A stretch of DNA of 64,000 nt from JAWVFM01 sp038237625 (lineage in GTDB: Bacteria > Actinomycetota > Thermoleophilia > Solirubrobacterales > 70-9), in contig JBBRYM010000009.1 in NCBI GenBank assembly GCA_038237625.1, forward strand, positions 1-64,000, written 5' to 3'. This document shows positions 1 to 8,057 of this stretch, in pieces. Numbering within the stretch: the first letter of the stretch is position 1; the number at the start of each line of letters is the position of its first letter. Under the pieces are notes generated by a model that worked only from the letters and a program-made list of their open reading frames with translations, was not told the DNA's origin and did no database searches. The translations under genes were made by a program, and so were the position numbers.

Positions 1-839
1 CCGTTGACGTCGATGAAGGCCAGGACGAGGCTTCCACCTTCTCTTCGAGCGCGATCGATCTCATTTTGGACCGCCACCCGGCCCATGGTCCGCCCGTAGG
101 CGCCCGTGAGCTGATCCTGGTGGGCAAAGCGCAGCTCGGCCTCCACCGCTTCGCGGTCGCGAGCGGCCTGCTCGCGGTCGCGCGCCGCGCGCTCGCGGTC
201 GCGAGCGGCGTTGGAGCGCTCGGCGGCGGCGCGGGCGCGAAGAACCGCGGCGCTCTCGTTGACGGCGGCAATGTGCTCGAGGGCAGCCTCGTGCAGGAGG
301 CTGCGGTCATGTGGGGACATCTGAGCGTCCAGGAGCGCGGCGAGCTCAGCAGCCTCGCGGTCGCGCTCCTCGGCTGCCCTGTCGCGACGTTCGGCGTTCA
401 GGTCACGCTGCAGCGCCGCCTCGTCTCGCGCCGCCGCCGCCTTTGCTCTTTCGACGGCCCCCGCGGACCTGGCGAGAGTCGTCTCATCGCGGGCGATCGT
501 GGCAGCCGCGCGCTCGGCGCGGGAGGCGTCGTGGATTGCTCTCGACGCCGCCGACTCCACCTTTGGGCTCGCGGCGATGTCGCGGTCCGTCGCTTGCTGG
601 TCTTGATCGGAGGCGAGCTGGTCGCGATTCGCGCTGTCCGGGTCGCTGTCCGCGAGCGCCTGATTGGTGTCGGCCGCGGTTTGATCTGAGTCTGAAGCCG
701 ACTGATCGGTGTCCGCGGTCGTCTGGTCTGCGTCGAGCAGGTCCTGGCGTTTTGCGGCCACGGAGCGATGGCCGTTGCCAGATGCCTCAACGTCCTCGCG
801 ACGCCCTGACCCTGGCGAGGAGTCGTCACTGGTTGGCAT
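1..839 (-). CDS. GGDEF-domain protein (diguanylate cyclase-like), C-terminus beyond left edge
   Basis: Translation from ATG 839 gives an open frame of about 280 residues running off the left edge. A strong AGGAGG lies 8 nt upstream of the start. Residues about 36-91 form eight acidic heptads of the type D-x-D-Q-x-x-A. A charged helical stretch follows, ending in three AARDRE-type heptads (about 210-230). The last visible part (DQLTGAYGR, then LAFIDVNG) is the start of a GGDEF domain. The GGDEF signature itself lies outside the window, so catalytic competence cannot be judged. No membrane segment is visible, so it is probably cytosolic. If active it would make c-di-GMP from GTP. Confidence 0.85.
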   Translation of the reverse strand, partial: MPTSDDSSPGSGRREDVEASGNGHRSVAAKRQDLLDADQTTADTDQSASDSDQTAADTNQALADSDPDSANRDQLASDQDQQATDRDIAASPKVESAASRAIHDASRAERAAATIARDETTLARSAGAVERAKAAAARDEAALQRDLNAERRDRAAEERDREAAELAALLDAQMSPHDRSLLHEAALEHIAAVNESAAVLRARAAAERSNAARDRERAARDREQAARDREAVEAELRFAHQDQLTGAYGRTMGRVAVQNEIDRARREGGSLVLAFIDVN

Positions 840-1202
840 CTGGGCCTCCTAATCCTTCCTGTCCGCGAGCGCCCCTGGGCGTGCGTCCAGATCTCGGAGT
901 GGCCTCTTCGTCGCTAAGAGCATCGCTGGAGCGGTTCGCGCCGGTGAAGCGGCCCGCTCAAGCGAAAAAAGCAGCGGAAAAACCTTGAGAAATCATCATA
1001 CTCGCGGCCCGCGGGCGTCCTAACTCGTGACTTCGAACATCGCGCGGCCCTTGCAGTCCGCGCGAGCAAACGACATGACCTCGTCGAGTCACGCGTCGTA
1101 CGGGATCCACGGGATTGGAGATTGTCGCCTCGCTCCCGCTGCCCGAGCGTGACTGCCCGCCTCGACCACAGCTCGATGCGCCGAGACTCAGCGCAATCGC
1201 GA
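840..1202. other. intergenic, no gene seen
   Basis: This stretch lies between the GGDEF gene start and the DedA stop. Only the ribosome binding site of the GGDEF gene (AGGAGG, about 847-852 on the minus strand) is recognisable. Open frames crossing it have no family-like composition and overlap DedA in another frame. Confidence 0.6.
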
Positions 1203-1787
1203 TCACCGTCGCGCCGTATGAAGGCGGCGCCAGATGAGGAATCCGCCGATCAAGAGGGCCGCCAGGCCAACGCCGATGATTCCCACGTACTTGAAGATGC
1301 TTTCGGCGGTGGGACCCAGGTAGAAAGCAAGCAGTCCGACCGAGGTTGCCCAAGCAATCCCGCCCAACGCGTTCCAAAAGATGAATGTGCGCCAGGGCAT
1401 GTGGTTGATGCCGGCCAACCAGGCAGCGGCGATCCGAAGACCAGCAACCCAGCGACCGAGGAACACGGCTTTGGGGCCGTGTTTGGCGAAGAACGGCTCG
1501 CCCTTTTCCAGGACCATTCGGCGATGACGCTCCAAGAACCCGGGACGCTCCAGCAGGCGGCGACCGCCGGTGCGCCCGATCCAGAACCCGATGTTGTCGC
1601 CGACAATGGCAGCGCCCGCAGCGACTGTGACCACGAGCGAAATTTGAAATTGACCGTGATGGGCGAGGATGCCGGCGGTTATGAGGGCTGTTTCACCTGG
1701 CACCGGCACCCCTGTTGATTCAGCCGCGACGAGGCCGAACAGAATCAGGTAGCCAAGGTGGGAAGGGAGGCTGATCAGGCTGAGCAC
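1203..1787 (-). CDS. DedA family integral membrane protein
   Basis: DedA/SNARE-associated (PF09335) proteins are membrane proteins linked to lipid flipping and envelope homeostasis. The signature is plain: G-x-P-V-P-G-E-T near residue 25, then G-D-N-I-G-F-W-I-G-R, F-A-K-H-G-P-K, and the F-L-G-R-W-V-A-G-L-R loop, with four to five hydrophobic segments. I chose GTG 1787 because it overlaps the TAG stop of the upstream PAP2 gene (TAGTG), implying translational coupling. A TTG at 1838 would add 17 proline-rich residues overlapping PAP2. The pairing with a PAP2 phosphatase suggests joint work on undecaprenyl phosphate or phospholipids, which is inference. Confidence 0.88.
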   Translation of the reverse strand: MLSLISLPSHLGYLILFGLVAAESTGVPVPGETALITAGILAHHGQFQISLVVTVAAGAAIVGDNIGFWIGRTGGRRLLERPGFLERHRRMVLEKGEPFFAKHGPKAVFLGRWVAGLRIAAAWLAGINHMPWRTFIFWNALGGIAWATSVGLLAFYLGPTAESIFKYVGIIGVGLAALLIGGFLIWRRLHTARR

Positions 1788-2407
1788 TACCGAGGCCCGC
1801 GGTCCCGGCCCCGGAGCCGACTCAGGAGACCCTCCCAAAGCTGCCCGAGTCGCCCAGCGATGGCTTCGACCAGCCGTCGAGTCAGCGGAACCAAGTACAG
1901 GACGGCTGCCACCGCTATGCCGATGAAGGCACCGGCGATGACGTCTCCTGGGTAGTGCGCGCCGACGTAGACCCGCGAGAAGGCCAAGATCGTCGCGATA
2001 GCAAGGAGGAGTCTTCCCAGCCTGCGGTCATAGAGCCAGATCCCGAAGGCCAGCGCAAACGCACCGGTCGCATGATCGCTCGGAAACGACGGATCGGGGG
2101 ACCTTGAAATGAGCAGGTGAGCCGCATGCGGGTGGCCCACATAAGGACGGGCCCGATCTACCAAGTGGGCAATCGGCTGGTTGACGAGCAAGGCGAGCCC
2201 CGCCGACGCCGTCGCGAGGACTGCCCCGGAGCGTCGCTCGTGGCGCAACCGTGACCACGGAATCAGGAAGGCCAGCGCAACCAGCCCCACCAAGACCGCG
2301 GGCAGATCGGTAGCCAAGAGCTTGAAGAGCCCATCGGCAAACGAGCCGCCGCTCAGGCCATTGATCGCCTTATAGAGGTCGTAGTCCATATTGATGAAAC
2401 CGAACAT
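1787..2407 (-). CDS. PAP2 superfamily phosphatase
   Basis: This is a membrane phosphatase of the type-2 phosphatidic acid/undecaprenyl pyrophosphate phosphatase family, 206 residues. The three catalytic motifs are complete: K/R-x6-R-P as DRARPY, P-S-D-H, and S-R-V-Y-V-G-A-H-Y-P-G-D with the nucleophilic histidine. About five transmembrane segments surround them, and the C-terminus is strongly basic. The start is ATG 2407, and a second ATG a few codons on is possible. It is followed directly by DedA in an overlapping arrangement, so the two are probably one transcript. The substrate cannot be read from sequence. Confidence 0.9.
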   Translation of the reverse strand: MFGFINMDYDLYKAINGLSGGSFADGLFKLLATDLPAVLVGLVALAFLIPWSRLRHERRSGAVLATASAGLALLVNQPIAHLVDRARPYVGHPHAAHLLISRSPDPSFPSDHATGAFALAFGIWLYDRRLGRLLLAIATILAFSRVYVGAHYPGDVIAGAFIGIAVAAVLYLVPLTRRLVEAIAGRLGQLWEGLLSRLRGRDRGPR

Positions 2408-2545
2408 GGCCGCGGCGCACCCTCGACCTTTCCCAAGGTTCGAGCTTCCTCGTCCAGCTCCTCCGCATCGGCTTGCGGCGTTCGGCGAATAGCGGGATCT
2501 GGTGTCGTCCGAATTGGTCGGGGCCCGGTGTGTCGGCCGCGCAGC

Positions 2546-3019
2546 TCAATCCAGCAGCTCGACCTCCACCTCACGGGGATCAAGTTCGGCACCGCATTCG
2601 GAGCACACGACCCTCGGGTGCGTCGGACGGCCACAGGTTCGGTGAGTCAGGCGCATCTCCGGATCATCCGCTACGGGCGCGTGGATATTTGCCCAATGCA
2701 GCGCCGCCAGAATCGCCCCGTAGAGACCTCGGCCGGCGTCGGTCAGCACGTACTCGTACCAGTCGGGATCGGTCCGGTAGCGGCGTCGCTCGAGCACGCC
2801 GTCGGCCACCAGCTCTTTGAGTCGCGCCGCGAGCACATTCCGCGCGATGCCGAGGTTTCGGATCAGTTCCCCGTAGCGGCGCACGCCAAAGAAAGCCTCT
2901 CGGAGGATCAGCACCTTCCAGCGGTCCCCGAGTATGTCCGCCGCGCGCTCGATCGCACCTGGCCGGCGAGGAACCTGGTTCCTGGTGAGCAACTGGTTTC
3001 TTGGACGCGGTGGGTTCAT
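2546..3019 (-). CDS. HxlR family winged-helix transcriptional regulator
   Basis: The protein has about 157 residues with the HxlR (PF01638) core: a conserved I-L-G-D-R-W-K-V-L-I-L-R-E helix, then F-x-G-V-R-R-Y-G-E-L followed by the recognition helix and a wing (R-R-R-Y). A C-terminal tail carries two cysteines in C-S-E-C-G with an upstream C, a possible small metal or redox site. ATG 3019 is preferred over GTG 3037, because the latter would put the palindromic operator inside the gene. It is divergent to enoyl-CoA hydratase and is probably its repressor and its own (inference). Confidence 0.88.
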   Translation of the reverse strand: MNPPRPRNQLLTRNQVPRRPGAIERAADILGDRWKVLILREAFFGVRRYGELIRNLGIARNVLAARLKELVADGVLERRRYRTDPDWYEYVLTDAGRGLYGAILAALHWANIHAPVADDPEMRLTHRTCGRPTHPRVVCSECGAELDPREVEVELLD

Positions 3020-3020
3020 T

Positions 3021-3037
3021 GTGAAACTAGTTTTCAC
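3021..3037. promoter_or_regulatory. palindromic operator between hxlR and enoyl-CoA hydratase genes
   Basis: GTGAAACTAGTTTTCAC contains a perfect 10-bp palindrome AAACTAGTTT (3024-3033) and outer arms GTGAAA/TTTCAC. It sits in the 34-bp gap between the divergent starts. HxlR dimers bind short palindromes of this kind, but binding by this protein is inferred. Confidence 0.55.
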
Positions 3038-3053
3038 ATGCTACTACTGCGCA

Positions 3054-3968
3054 ATGACCGCCAACGAAACGACTGAAGCTGACTTCAAGAACCTCCACTT
3101 CGCCCAGCACGGGCCGGTGGCAAGGGTCACCCTCAACCGACCGGCGAAGCGCAACGCGCTCTCGATCGCACTCAGCGCCGAGTTGATCGACGCGATCGCG
3201 CTGGCGCAGGAGTCGACCACCGTGAAGGTTCTCGTGATCGACGGGGCGGGCGAAACCTTCTGCGCCGGCGATGACATCACCGAAATGTTCGATTGGGGCG
3301 ACGCCAACGCCGTCATGCGCCGGGCACGCCTCTACCAAACGATGGCCAACGCGCTCGAGGAGCTCGACAAGGTCACGATCGCCGCAATCGACGGGTTCGC
3401 CGTCGGGGGCGGGCTCGAGATCACCATGGCGTGCGACTTCGCGGTCGCGACGAGCAGGGCGGTCTGGGGCATGCCTGAGGTCGACGTCGGCATCACCCCG
3501 GGCTGGGGAGGCACCACCCGCATGGCCCGCCTCGTCGGCCGGCGGATGACCAAGGAGGTCAATCTCCTGGGTGCGCTCCATCCAGCAGCCCGGGCCGCGG
3601 AACTCGGCCTCTGGAATCGGGTGGTCCCCGACGACCGGCTCGAAGAAGAGGTGGAAGGGCTCGTCGAGGTCCTGCTCTCCAAGAACCAGCAGGCCGTTCG
3701 ACAGCTCAAGTTCATCATCAACCGCGGAGTCGAGGCCGACCTCTACACGGCTCAGGGTTTTGAGGCCCTTTCGGCTGGACTGACCGGGGCGGTCAACGGG
3801 CGCTGGGAGGTGCCGGACGCAGACGCCGGTGCGGGGGTCGCTGCTTTCGCAGACAAGGGCAACCTCTGGCAGCATCGCCGTGGCCTGGCGCGTGAGTTCT
3901 GGTCCGACGGGCCTGATGCCGCTGCCGCCGACGCCGCATCGAGCGCACGACCGAAAGTCTCGCAATGA
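3054..3968 (+). CDS. enoyl-CoA hydratase/isomerase family protein
   Basis: This is a crotonase-fold protein of 304 residues, somewhat longer than the usual 255-270. It shows the N-terminal strand V-T-L-N-R-P-A-K-R-N-A-L, the oxyanion-hole segment F-C-A-G-D-D (about residue 68), and G-G-G-L-E-I-T-M-A-C-D-F with the helix-initiating glycine. The A-W-G-M-P-E-V and G-I-T-P-G-W-G-G motifs follow. Glu in G-M-P-E-V is the typical catalytic acid. The C-terminal about 50 residues are variable and alanine-rich. ATG 3054 follows the palindrome. The stop overlaps the next SDR gene (ATGA), so they are co-translated, probably in fatty acid or aromatic acyl-CoA breakdown. Confidence 0.9.
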   Translation: MTANETTEADFKNLHFAQHGPVARVTLNRPAKRNALSIALSAELIDAIALAQESTTVKVLVIDGAGETFCAGDDITEMFDWGDANAVMRRARLYQTMANALEELDKVTIAAIDGFAVGGGLEITMACDFAVATSRAVWGMPEVDVGITPGWGGTTRMARLVGRRMTKEVNLLGALHPAARAAELGLWNRVVPDDRLEEEVEGLVEVLLSKNQQAVRQLKFIINRGVEADLYTAQGFEALSAGLTGAVNGRWEVPDADAGAGVAAFADKGNLWQHRRGLAREFWSDGPDAAAADAASSARPKVSQ

Positions 3969-4870
3969 CCTCCCCCTGGACGGCGAGCGAGATTCCCGAC
4001 CAGAGCGGAAGGCTCGCAGTCGTGACCGGGGCGAACAGCGGGCTCGGCCGCATCACGGCACTCGAACTGGCGCGCCACGGCGCAGAGGTGGTCGTGGCCT
4101 GCCGGTCGGCCGAGAAGGGCAAGGACGCGGTCAGGGAAATGGGCGCTGTCGCGAGTGGGCCCGAGCCGCGCGTCGAGCAGCTCGATCTCGGCAGCCTCGA
4201 CTCGATCCGGCGCTTCGCCGACGGGCTCTCGGGCCGGCAGCTGGATCTGCTCGTCAACAACGCCGGGGTGATGATGACCCCGCACCAGACCACAAGCGAT
4301 GGCTTCGAGCTTCAATTCGGTACGAATCACCTCGGCCACTTCGCGCTGGCGGGATTGCTGCTCGAAAGCCTCGAGCGCTCCGGCTCGGCGCGTGTGGTCA
4401 CGCTGAGCAGCAACGAGCACCGTGGCGGCCGAATCGACTTCGACGACCTGCAGCACGAGCGGTCCTACAACAGGCGCGGCGCCTACCAGCAGTCGAAGCT
4501 CGCCAACGCTGTCTTCGCGGTCGAGCTCGACCGCCGGTTGCGGGCGCGTGAGTCCTCGGTGATCAGCGTGTTCGCCCATCCAGGCTATTCGGACACGAAC
4601 CTGCAACGGAGCGGGCCGACCGGGCCGATGCGAGCCCTGCTCGAGGTGAGCAACCGATTCCTGGCTCAGAGTCCCGAGCGAGGCGCCCTGCCCACCCTCT
4701 ATGCGGCCACGGCGCCCGGCGTCGAGGGCGGCGACTACTACGGGCCGGACGGGTTTCGGGAGTCCCGCGGCTATCCGAAGAAGGTGAGGGCAATCTCAGA
4801 CGCTTATGACCCTGAGATCGGCTCGCGGCTCTGGCAGATCTCAGAGCAGCTGACCGGCGTCACCTACTGA
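3965..4870 (+). CDS. short-chain dehydrogenase/reductase (retinol dehydrogenase-like SDR)
   Basis: This is a 301-residue classical SDR. The NAD(P) motif is T-G-A-N-S-G-L-G near residue 22, and A-C-R-S downstream suggests NADPH preference. N-N-A-G-V-M is followed by the G-T-N-H-L-G-H-F signature typical of the retinol-dehydrogenase/protochlorophyllide-reductase-like group. Active site S (L-S-S-N) and Y-x-x-S-K (Y-Q-Q-S-K) are present. Its ATG overlaps the hydratase stop by 4 nt. Its 3' end overlaps the tail of the opposite-strand DCC pseudogene by 7 bp. The substrate is unknown. Confidence 0.9.
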   Translation: MTSPWTASEIPDQSGRLAVVTGANSGLGRITALELARHGAEVVVACRSAEKGKDAVREMGAVASGPEPRVEQLDLGSLDSIRRFADGLSGRQLDLLVNNAGVMMTPHQTTSDGFELQFGTNHLGHFALAGLLLESLERSGSARVVTLSSNEHRGGRIDFDDLQHERSYNRRGAYQQSKLANAVFAVELDRRLRARESSVISVFAHPGYSDTNLQRSGPTGPMRALLEVSNRFLAQSPERGALPTLYAATAPGVEGGDYYGPDGFRESRGYPKKVRAISDAYDPEIGSRLWQISEQLTGVTY

Positions 4871-5271
4871 CCGCCTGAGTCGAGCTCCCGCTCGCGCCGG
4901 CTGACGCGATCGGCGGCCCGCTGCTTGAAGCTCGCCGGCACCCGGCTGGAGAGCTGCGAGCGGTGTTCGGCCACCCATCGGTATCCGCGATCGAGGAGAC
5001 CGGGAAACCGCGAGAGGGTGGCGGCCGGGATCCGCCCGCGGGGCAGCACCTCCAGCAGCGGCGGGACCGCAGCGCCTCACGAGCGCCGTACGCCGGCGGG
5101 CGATATCAGGTGCCACGAGGCCATTCGCCGAGCGGGCTCGAGGTCGGCGAGGAGGTCCTCTGCCTCGGGTGTCTGGAGGGCTATCGGCCGCAGGCAAGCT
5201 GCGAGATTCCAGCGGAGCAGGCCGGCGAGCAACCACTTGCACAAGCCGCAATCCGCGTCGTACAAGACCAC
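4864..5271 (-). pseudogene. DCC family thiol-disulfide oxidoreductase gene interrupted by in-frame TGA
   Basis: From GTG 5271 the frame reads V-L-Y-D-A-D-C-G-L-C-K-W, the DxxCxxC signature of DCC (DUF393) thioredoxin-like proteins. It continues through P-I-A-L-Q to S-W-H-L-I-S-P-A-G. A TGA at 5077-5079 then interrupts the same frame. Family sequence resumes at once (G-A-A-V-P-P-L-L, then D-R-G-Y-R-W-V-A-E-H-R) up to TAG 4864. One substitution explains the break. It lies 30 nt after the DUF2867 gene as the last gene of that operon. Either a pseudogene or a sequencing error; recoding is unsupported. Confidence 0.75.
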
Positions 5272-5301
5272 CCAGCGCTGGGTGCTACCAGCAGGCGCGG
5301 C

Positions 5302-5922
5302 TCAGGACCCCTCTAGAGCGGGGTCCGGCTCCGCCGTCCACGCCTTTCCCGCGTCTCGCATCATCAGTGGGTACACGATCAGATGCCGGAATGGCGTGAT
5401 CGCGGCCATGTAGGCAGTGCCGAGCAGACCGTTTGGCTTCACGAGAACTGCCATCTGGCCGTGATACCCCCCACCGGCGTCGTCCGGGACCCAGCCGAGG
5501 TGCAGGACCCCATGAACGGTTCGGTTGGCGATCTCCAGCGCCCACTCGTCGGCGATGAGGTAGAGCTGGGTGAAGGGAGGCTCGGAGGAGCCCGCGGCGG
5601 ATGGAGGAAGCGGATCGGATGGAGTGTCGCGAAGGTCTGCCGGCAATCGGTCCCGGAGCGTCGGTACCCGGGTGCCGGCGCCGGCGTCCGGGCCGTCCCA
5701 GCCAAGGAGCTCTCCGATCTTCCATCGGGTCGCGATCAGCGCTCGCACGGCGCGGGAGGAACTTTGCGACAGGTCGAACGCGGCCATGAGATTCACCAGC
5801 CGGGGGAAGTCGTCCGGACCGCCGGGCGTCGGCAGCGACCACACGTCCTCGAGGCGGAAGTCGCGGGTGAGCTCGTGGATCCGCCACGGCCGGGAGGTGT
5901 GCGCGCTGTCCGGAAGCCTCAT
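5302..5922 (-). CDS. DUF2867 domain protein
   Basis: The 206-residue protein matches the DUF2867 pattern I know: an N-terminal D-x-W-S-L-P-T-P-G-G-P-D-D-F, a central acidic/proline linker, then L-Y-L-I-A-D-E-W-A-L-E-I-A-N-R-T-V-H-G-V-L-H-L-G-W. After that comes G-Q-M-A-V-L-V-K-P-N-G-L-L-G and a hydrophobic C-terminal helix I-T-P-F-R-H-L-I-V-Y-P. The function of the family is unknown; many members sit next to NAD-dependent epimerases or SDRs. Here it is the second gene of a minus-strand set (membrane protein, DUF2867, DCC pseudogene) with gaps of 25 and 30 nt, facing a TetR regulator. Confidence 0.85.
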   Translation of the reverse strand: MRLPDSAHTSRPWRIHELTRDFRLEDVWSLPTPGGPDDFPRLVNLMAAFDLSQSSSRAVRALIATRWKIGELLGWDGPDAGAGTRVPTLRDRLPADLRDTPSDPLPPSAAGSSEPPFTQLYLIADEWALEIANRTVHGVLHLGWVPDDAGGGYHGQMAVLVKPNGLLGTAYMAAITPFRHLIVYPLMMRDAGKAWTAEPDPALEGS

Positions 5923-5947
5923 TGGCCGGCCCTTGCCGCCCTCGGCC

Positions 5948-6409
5948 TCATGCCGAGAGCACGGCGGAGACGGTGAAGCACGCCGTGGCGGTGCCGGTGA
6001 TGACTACTGGTCCGTAGAACCAGAAGCGAAGCGAGAGGGTGAGGTAGGCAGCGGAGAAGGCGATCGTGAGCGGCCGGATGGCGCCGATGCGGTCGACAAG
6101 GGTGAAGTCGTGAGTCGCGATCAGCAGGCAGAGCAACCCGAAGCTAAAGACGCCAAGGCCGTGGCTGATGTGGATGCCGAGCCACACCCGCCACATCGAC
6201 GGCCTCGCGCCGCTGCCGCCGAACATTCGCACGAGGCGGATGCCGGTGCCTTCCATCGCCGGCTTGGCCGAGCTCTCGATCGGAGCGAAGTAGATCGGAC
6301 GAACCGTGTCGACGAGCGCCACGACGGCGTGGAGGCCGCCGGCGAGGATGAACGGGATCGTGCCCGCCACGAACCACGCCTGGGCAGCGCCCGCGTTCAC
6401 GGCAGGCAT
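5948..6409 (-). CDS. small four-TM membrane protein (LIC_13387-like)
   Basis: The protein has 153 residues with about four hydrophobic segments: F-V-A-G-T-I-P-F-I-L-A-G-G-L-H near residue 13, a middle H-I-S-H-G-L-G-V-F-S-F-G-L-L pair, and two at the C-terminus. The histidine-containing helix starts and the F-G-G-S-G motif resemble an uncharacterised membrane family often found beside TetR regulators. It is the first gene of the operon read leftwards, starting 46 nt from the TetR-type palindrome at 6455. No reaction can be assigned. Confidence 0.75.
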   Translation of the reverse strand: MPAVNAGAAQAWFVAGTIPFILAGGLHAVVALVDTVRPIYFAPIESSAKPAMEGTGIRLVRMFGGSGARPSMWRVWLGIHISHGLGVFSFGLLCLLIATHDFTLVDRIGAIRPLTIAFSAAYLTLSLRFWFYGPVVITGTATACFTVSAVLSA

Positions 6410-6454
6410 CCGGGATCGTGATCAGCAGGTCGTTCCCCTTCCATGGAGTTATCA

Positions 6455-6474
6455 TACATACATGCATGTACGTA
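6455..6474. promoter_or_regulatory. 20-bp TetR-type operator
   Basis: TACATACATGCATGTACGTA is palindromic in 9 of 10 base pairs, with a perfect 12-bp core (6459-6470). It lies in the divergent promoter region between the membrane-protein operon and the TetR gene. It overlaps an upstream in-frame ATG (6462), which argues for translation from ATG 6483. Confidence 0.65.
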
Positions 6475-6482
6475 GTTCGTCG

Positions 6483-7115
6483 ATGCGCCCACCGGCAGCA
6501 CCGACAAGCCGCCGGCATTCAACCCAGGCCGAGCGGAGCGCCCGCACGCGGAGGGCGTTGCTCGAAGCGGCCGCGAGGAATCTCTCCCGCTACGGCTACG
6601 GAAACCTGGTTCTCGAGCAGGTGGCCCGTGAGGCCGGCTACACGCGCGGAGCCCTCTATCACCAGTTCGAGGACAAGGAGGATCTGGCACTGAGAGTGCT
6701 CGAGTGGGTCGACGAAACATGGAGGAGCGAGGTGGGTGCACTCGTCGAGCAACAGCCCGGACCTGCAGCCGAGCTGATCGCGCTGGCGCGCGGTCACGCC
6801 GTCTTCTGCAGACGGGACATATCCCGCGTGGCGATGGCCCTGCGGCTTGAGTTCAGCGGTCAGGACCATCCGATCGGCCGCGAGGTCGAGCGGATTTCCG
6901 AGACGCTCGTCAAACGCTGCGCCCGCCTTATCAACGCGGGACGCCGGGACGGGTCGATCCCGCCCGGCCCCCCCGCCAGAGCGGTGGCGCTGGCGCTCGT
7001 CGGAGCGCTCGAGGGCAGCGTGATCGCGCTCGCCGGGCAAGCGCCGCACGACGAGCTTCTCGCCGCCCGTGGGGCCGCGGGCGTGCTCGGTCTGGGCAGT
7101 CTGCCGGCTCCTTGA
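6483..7115 (+). CDS. TetR/AcrR family transcriptional regulator
   Basis: This is a regulator of about 210 residues. The N-terminal helix-turn-helix reads R-R-A-L-L-E-A-A-A-R-N-L-S-R-Y-G-Y, then V-A-R-E-A-G-Y-T-R-G-A-L-Y-H-Q-F-E-D-K-E-D-L-A, the standard TetR signature. The C-terminal all-helical part has the A-L-R-L-E-F and A-L-A-L-V-G-A-L-E-G patterns of the acrR-like group. ATG 6483 is chosen because ATG 6462 sits inside the operator palindrome. It is probably a repressor of itself and of the divergent three-gene operon. The ligand is unknown. Confidence 0.88.
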   Translation: MRPPAAPTSRRHSTQAERSARTRRALLEAAARNLSRYGYGNLVLEQVAREAGYTRGALYHQFEDKEDLALRVLEWVDETWRSEVGALVEQQPGPAAELIALARGHAVFCRRDISRVAMALRLEFSGQDHPIGREVERISETLVKRCARLINAGRRDGSIPPGPPARAVALALVGALEGSVIALAGQAPHDELLAARGAAGVLGLGSLPAP

Positions 7116-7221
7116 CCGGTCGATCCCACTCGAACCCTGCCGCTTCCGCCGTCAGATTCGGCGCGTCGAGCGTCTCGACATCCGCGTTGCATCGAAAGCG
7201 ACCAGGTCCAATAATCGATGC

Positions 7222-7866
7222 GTGTGTGCCGAGGAATGGACCGCTGCCGAGCACGTCGGCCGCTACCTCAAGCAGGCGGACGAGTACCCGCGTCGCCGAG
7301 AGGGTGAGAGCGTTCTCCTCGACCATGTGCCGCCAGCGGCCCGTCGCATCCTCGATCTCGGAACGGGTGATGGCCGGCTGCTCGCCTTGCTCGGCGCCGG
7401 ACACCCCGAGATGCTCGGCGTGGGCCTCGACTTCTCAGAGCTCATGCTGGAGGCGGCGCGAGAGCGACTTGCTGACGACGACCGCATCGAGCTCGTAAAG
7501 CACGACCTCACCGAGCCGCTGCCATCGTTAGGGCGATTCGACGCCGTCGTCTCGTCGATGGCCATCCACCACCTGGACCATGCGCGCAAACGCTCTCTCT
7601 ATGGCGAGGTCTTCGACCTGCTCGAGCCTGGCGGAGTATTCGCGAACTTTGAGCACGTGGCGTCGCCGACGCATCAACTGCACCTGGCCTTTTTCGATGC
7701 GATTGGGGAGCCCTTGGAAAACGAGGATCCGTCCGACCGTCTGCTCGATGTCGAGACTCAGCTCGGCTGGCTGCGCGACTTCGGCTTCGATGACGCCGAC
7801 TGTTATTGGAAGTGGCTCGAAATGGCGCTCCTGATCGGCATCAAGCCGCAAGACGCCTCAGCCTGA
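7222..7866 (+). CDS. class I SAM-dependent methyltransferase
   Basis: The protein shows motif I R-I-L-D-L-G-T-G-D-G-R-L (about residue 40), an acidic post-I region (G-V-G-L-D-F-S), motif II F-D-A-V-V-S-S-M-A-I-H-H-L and motif III L-L-E-P-G-G-V-F. These place it in the methyltransferase-domain family (PF13649/PF08241). The frame is open from 7069, overlapping the TetR gene. GTG 7222 gives a compact 214-residue protein beginning just before the family-like E-W-T-A-A-E-H-V-G-R-Y. The start is uncertain. The substrate cannot be predicted. Confidence 0.8.
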   Translation: MCAEEWTAAEHVGRYLKQADEYPRRREGESVLLDHVPPAARRILDLGTGDGRLLALLGAGHPEMLGVGLDFSELMLEAARERLADDDRIELVKHDLTEPLPSLGRFDAVVSSMAIHHLDHARKRSLYGEVFDLLEPGGVFANFEHVASPTHQLHLAFFDAIGEPLENEDPSDRLLDVETQLGWLRDFGFDDADCYWKWLEMALLIGIKPQDASA

Positions 7867-8057
7867 AGGGTTTCGATGCCGCGTAGCGCTCACTGACAGA
7901 TGAACACGCCGAAGCCTTGGGAGCATTTTCCAGTCGGCGCAGAGCGCGAGTGGTTTCTACCTGCAAAGCGAGGTCGTCTAGTCGTGTCGGCGCCCGGACG
8001 CCGAGAGCTTCGGGCATCGTTCATGCATCGCCTCTCTCGGAATTGACGTCCTCGCAG

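Noticed and set aside
66..988. Long plus-strand open frames across the left edge
   Set aside because: They are shadows of the GGDEF gene: composition is Arg/Pro-rich, without any domain, while the minus frame has a strong ribosome site, heptads and the GGDEF start.
5077..5079. Selenocysteine recoding of the TGA in the DCC gene
   Set aside because: The position is outside the DxxCxxC site, where the family has no Cys, and no hairpin of SECIS type was noticed directly behind it.
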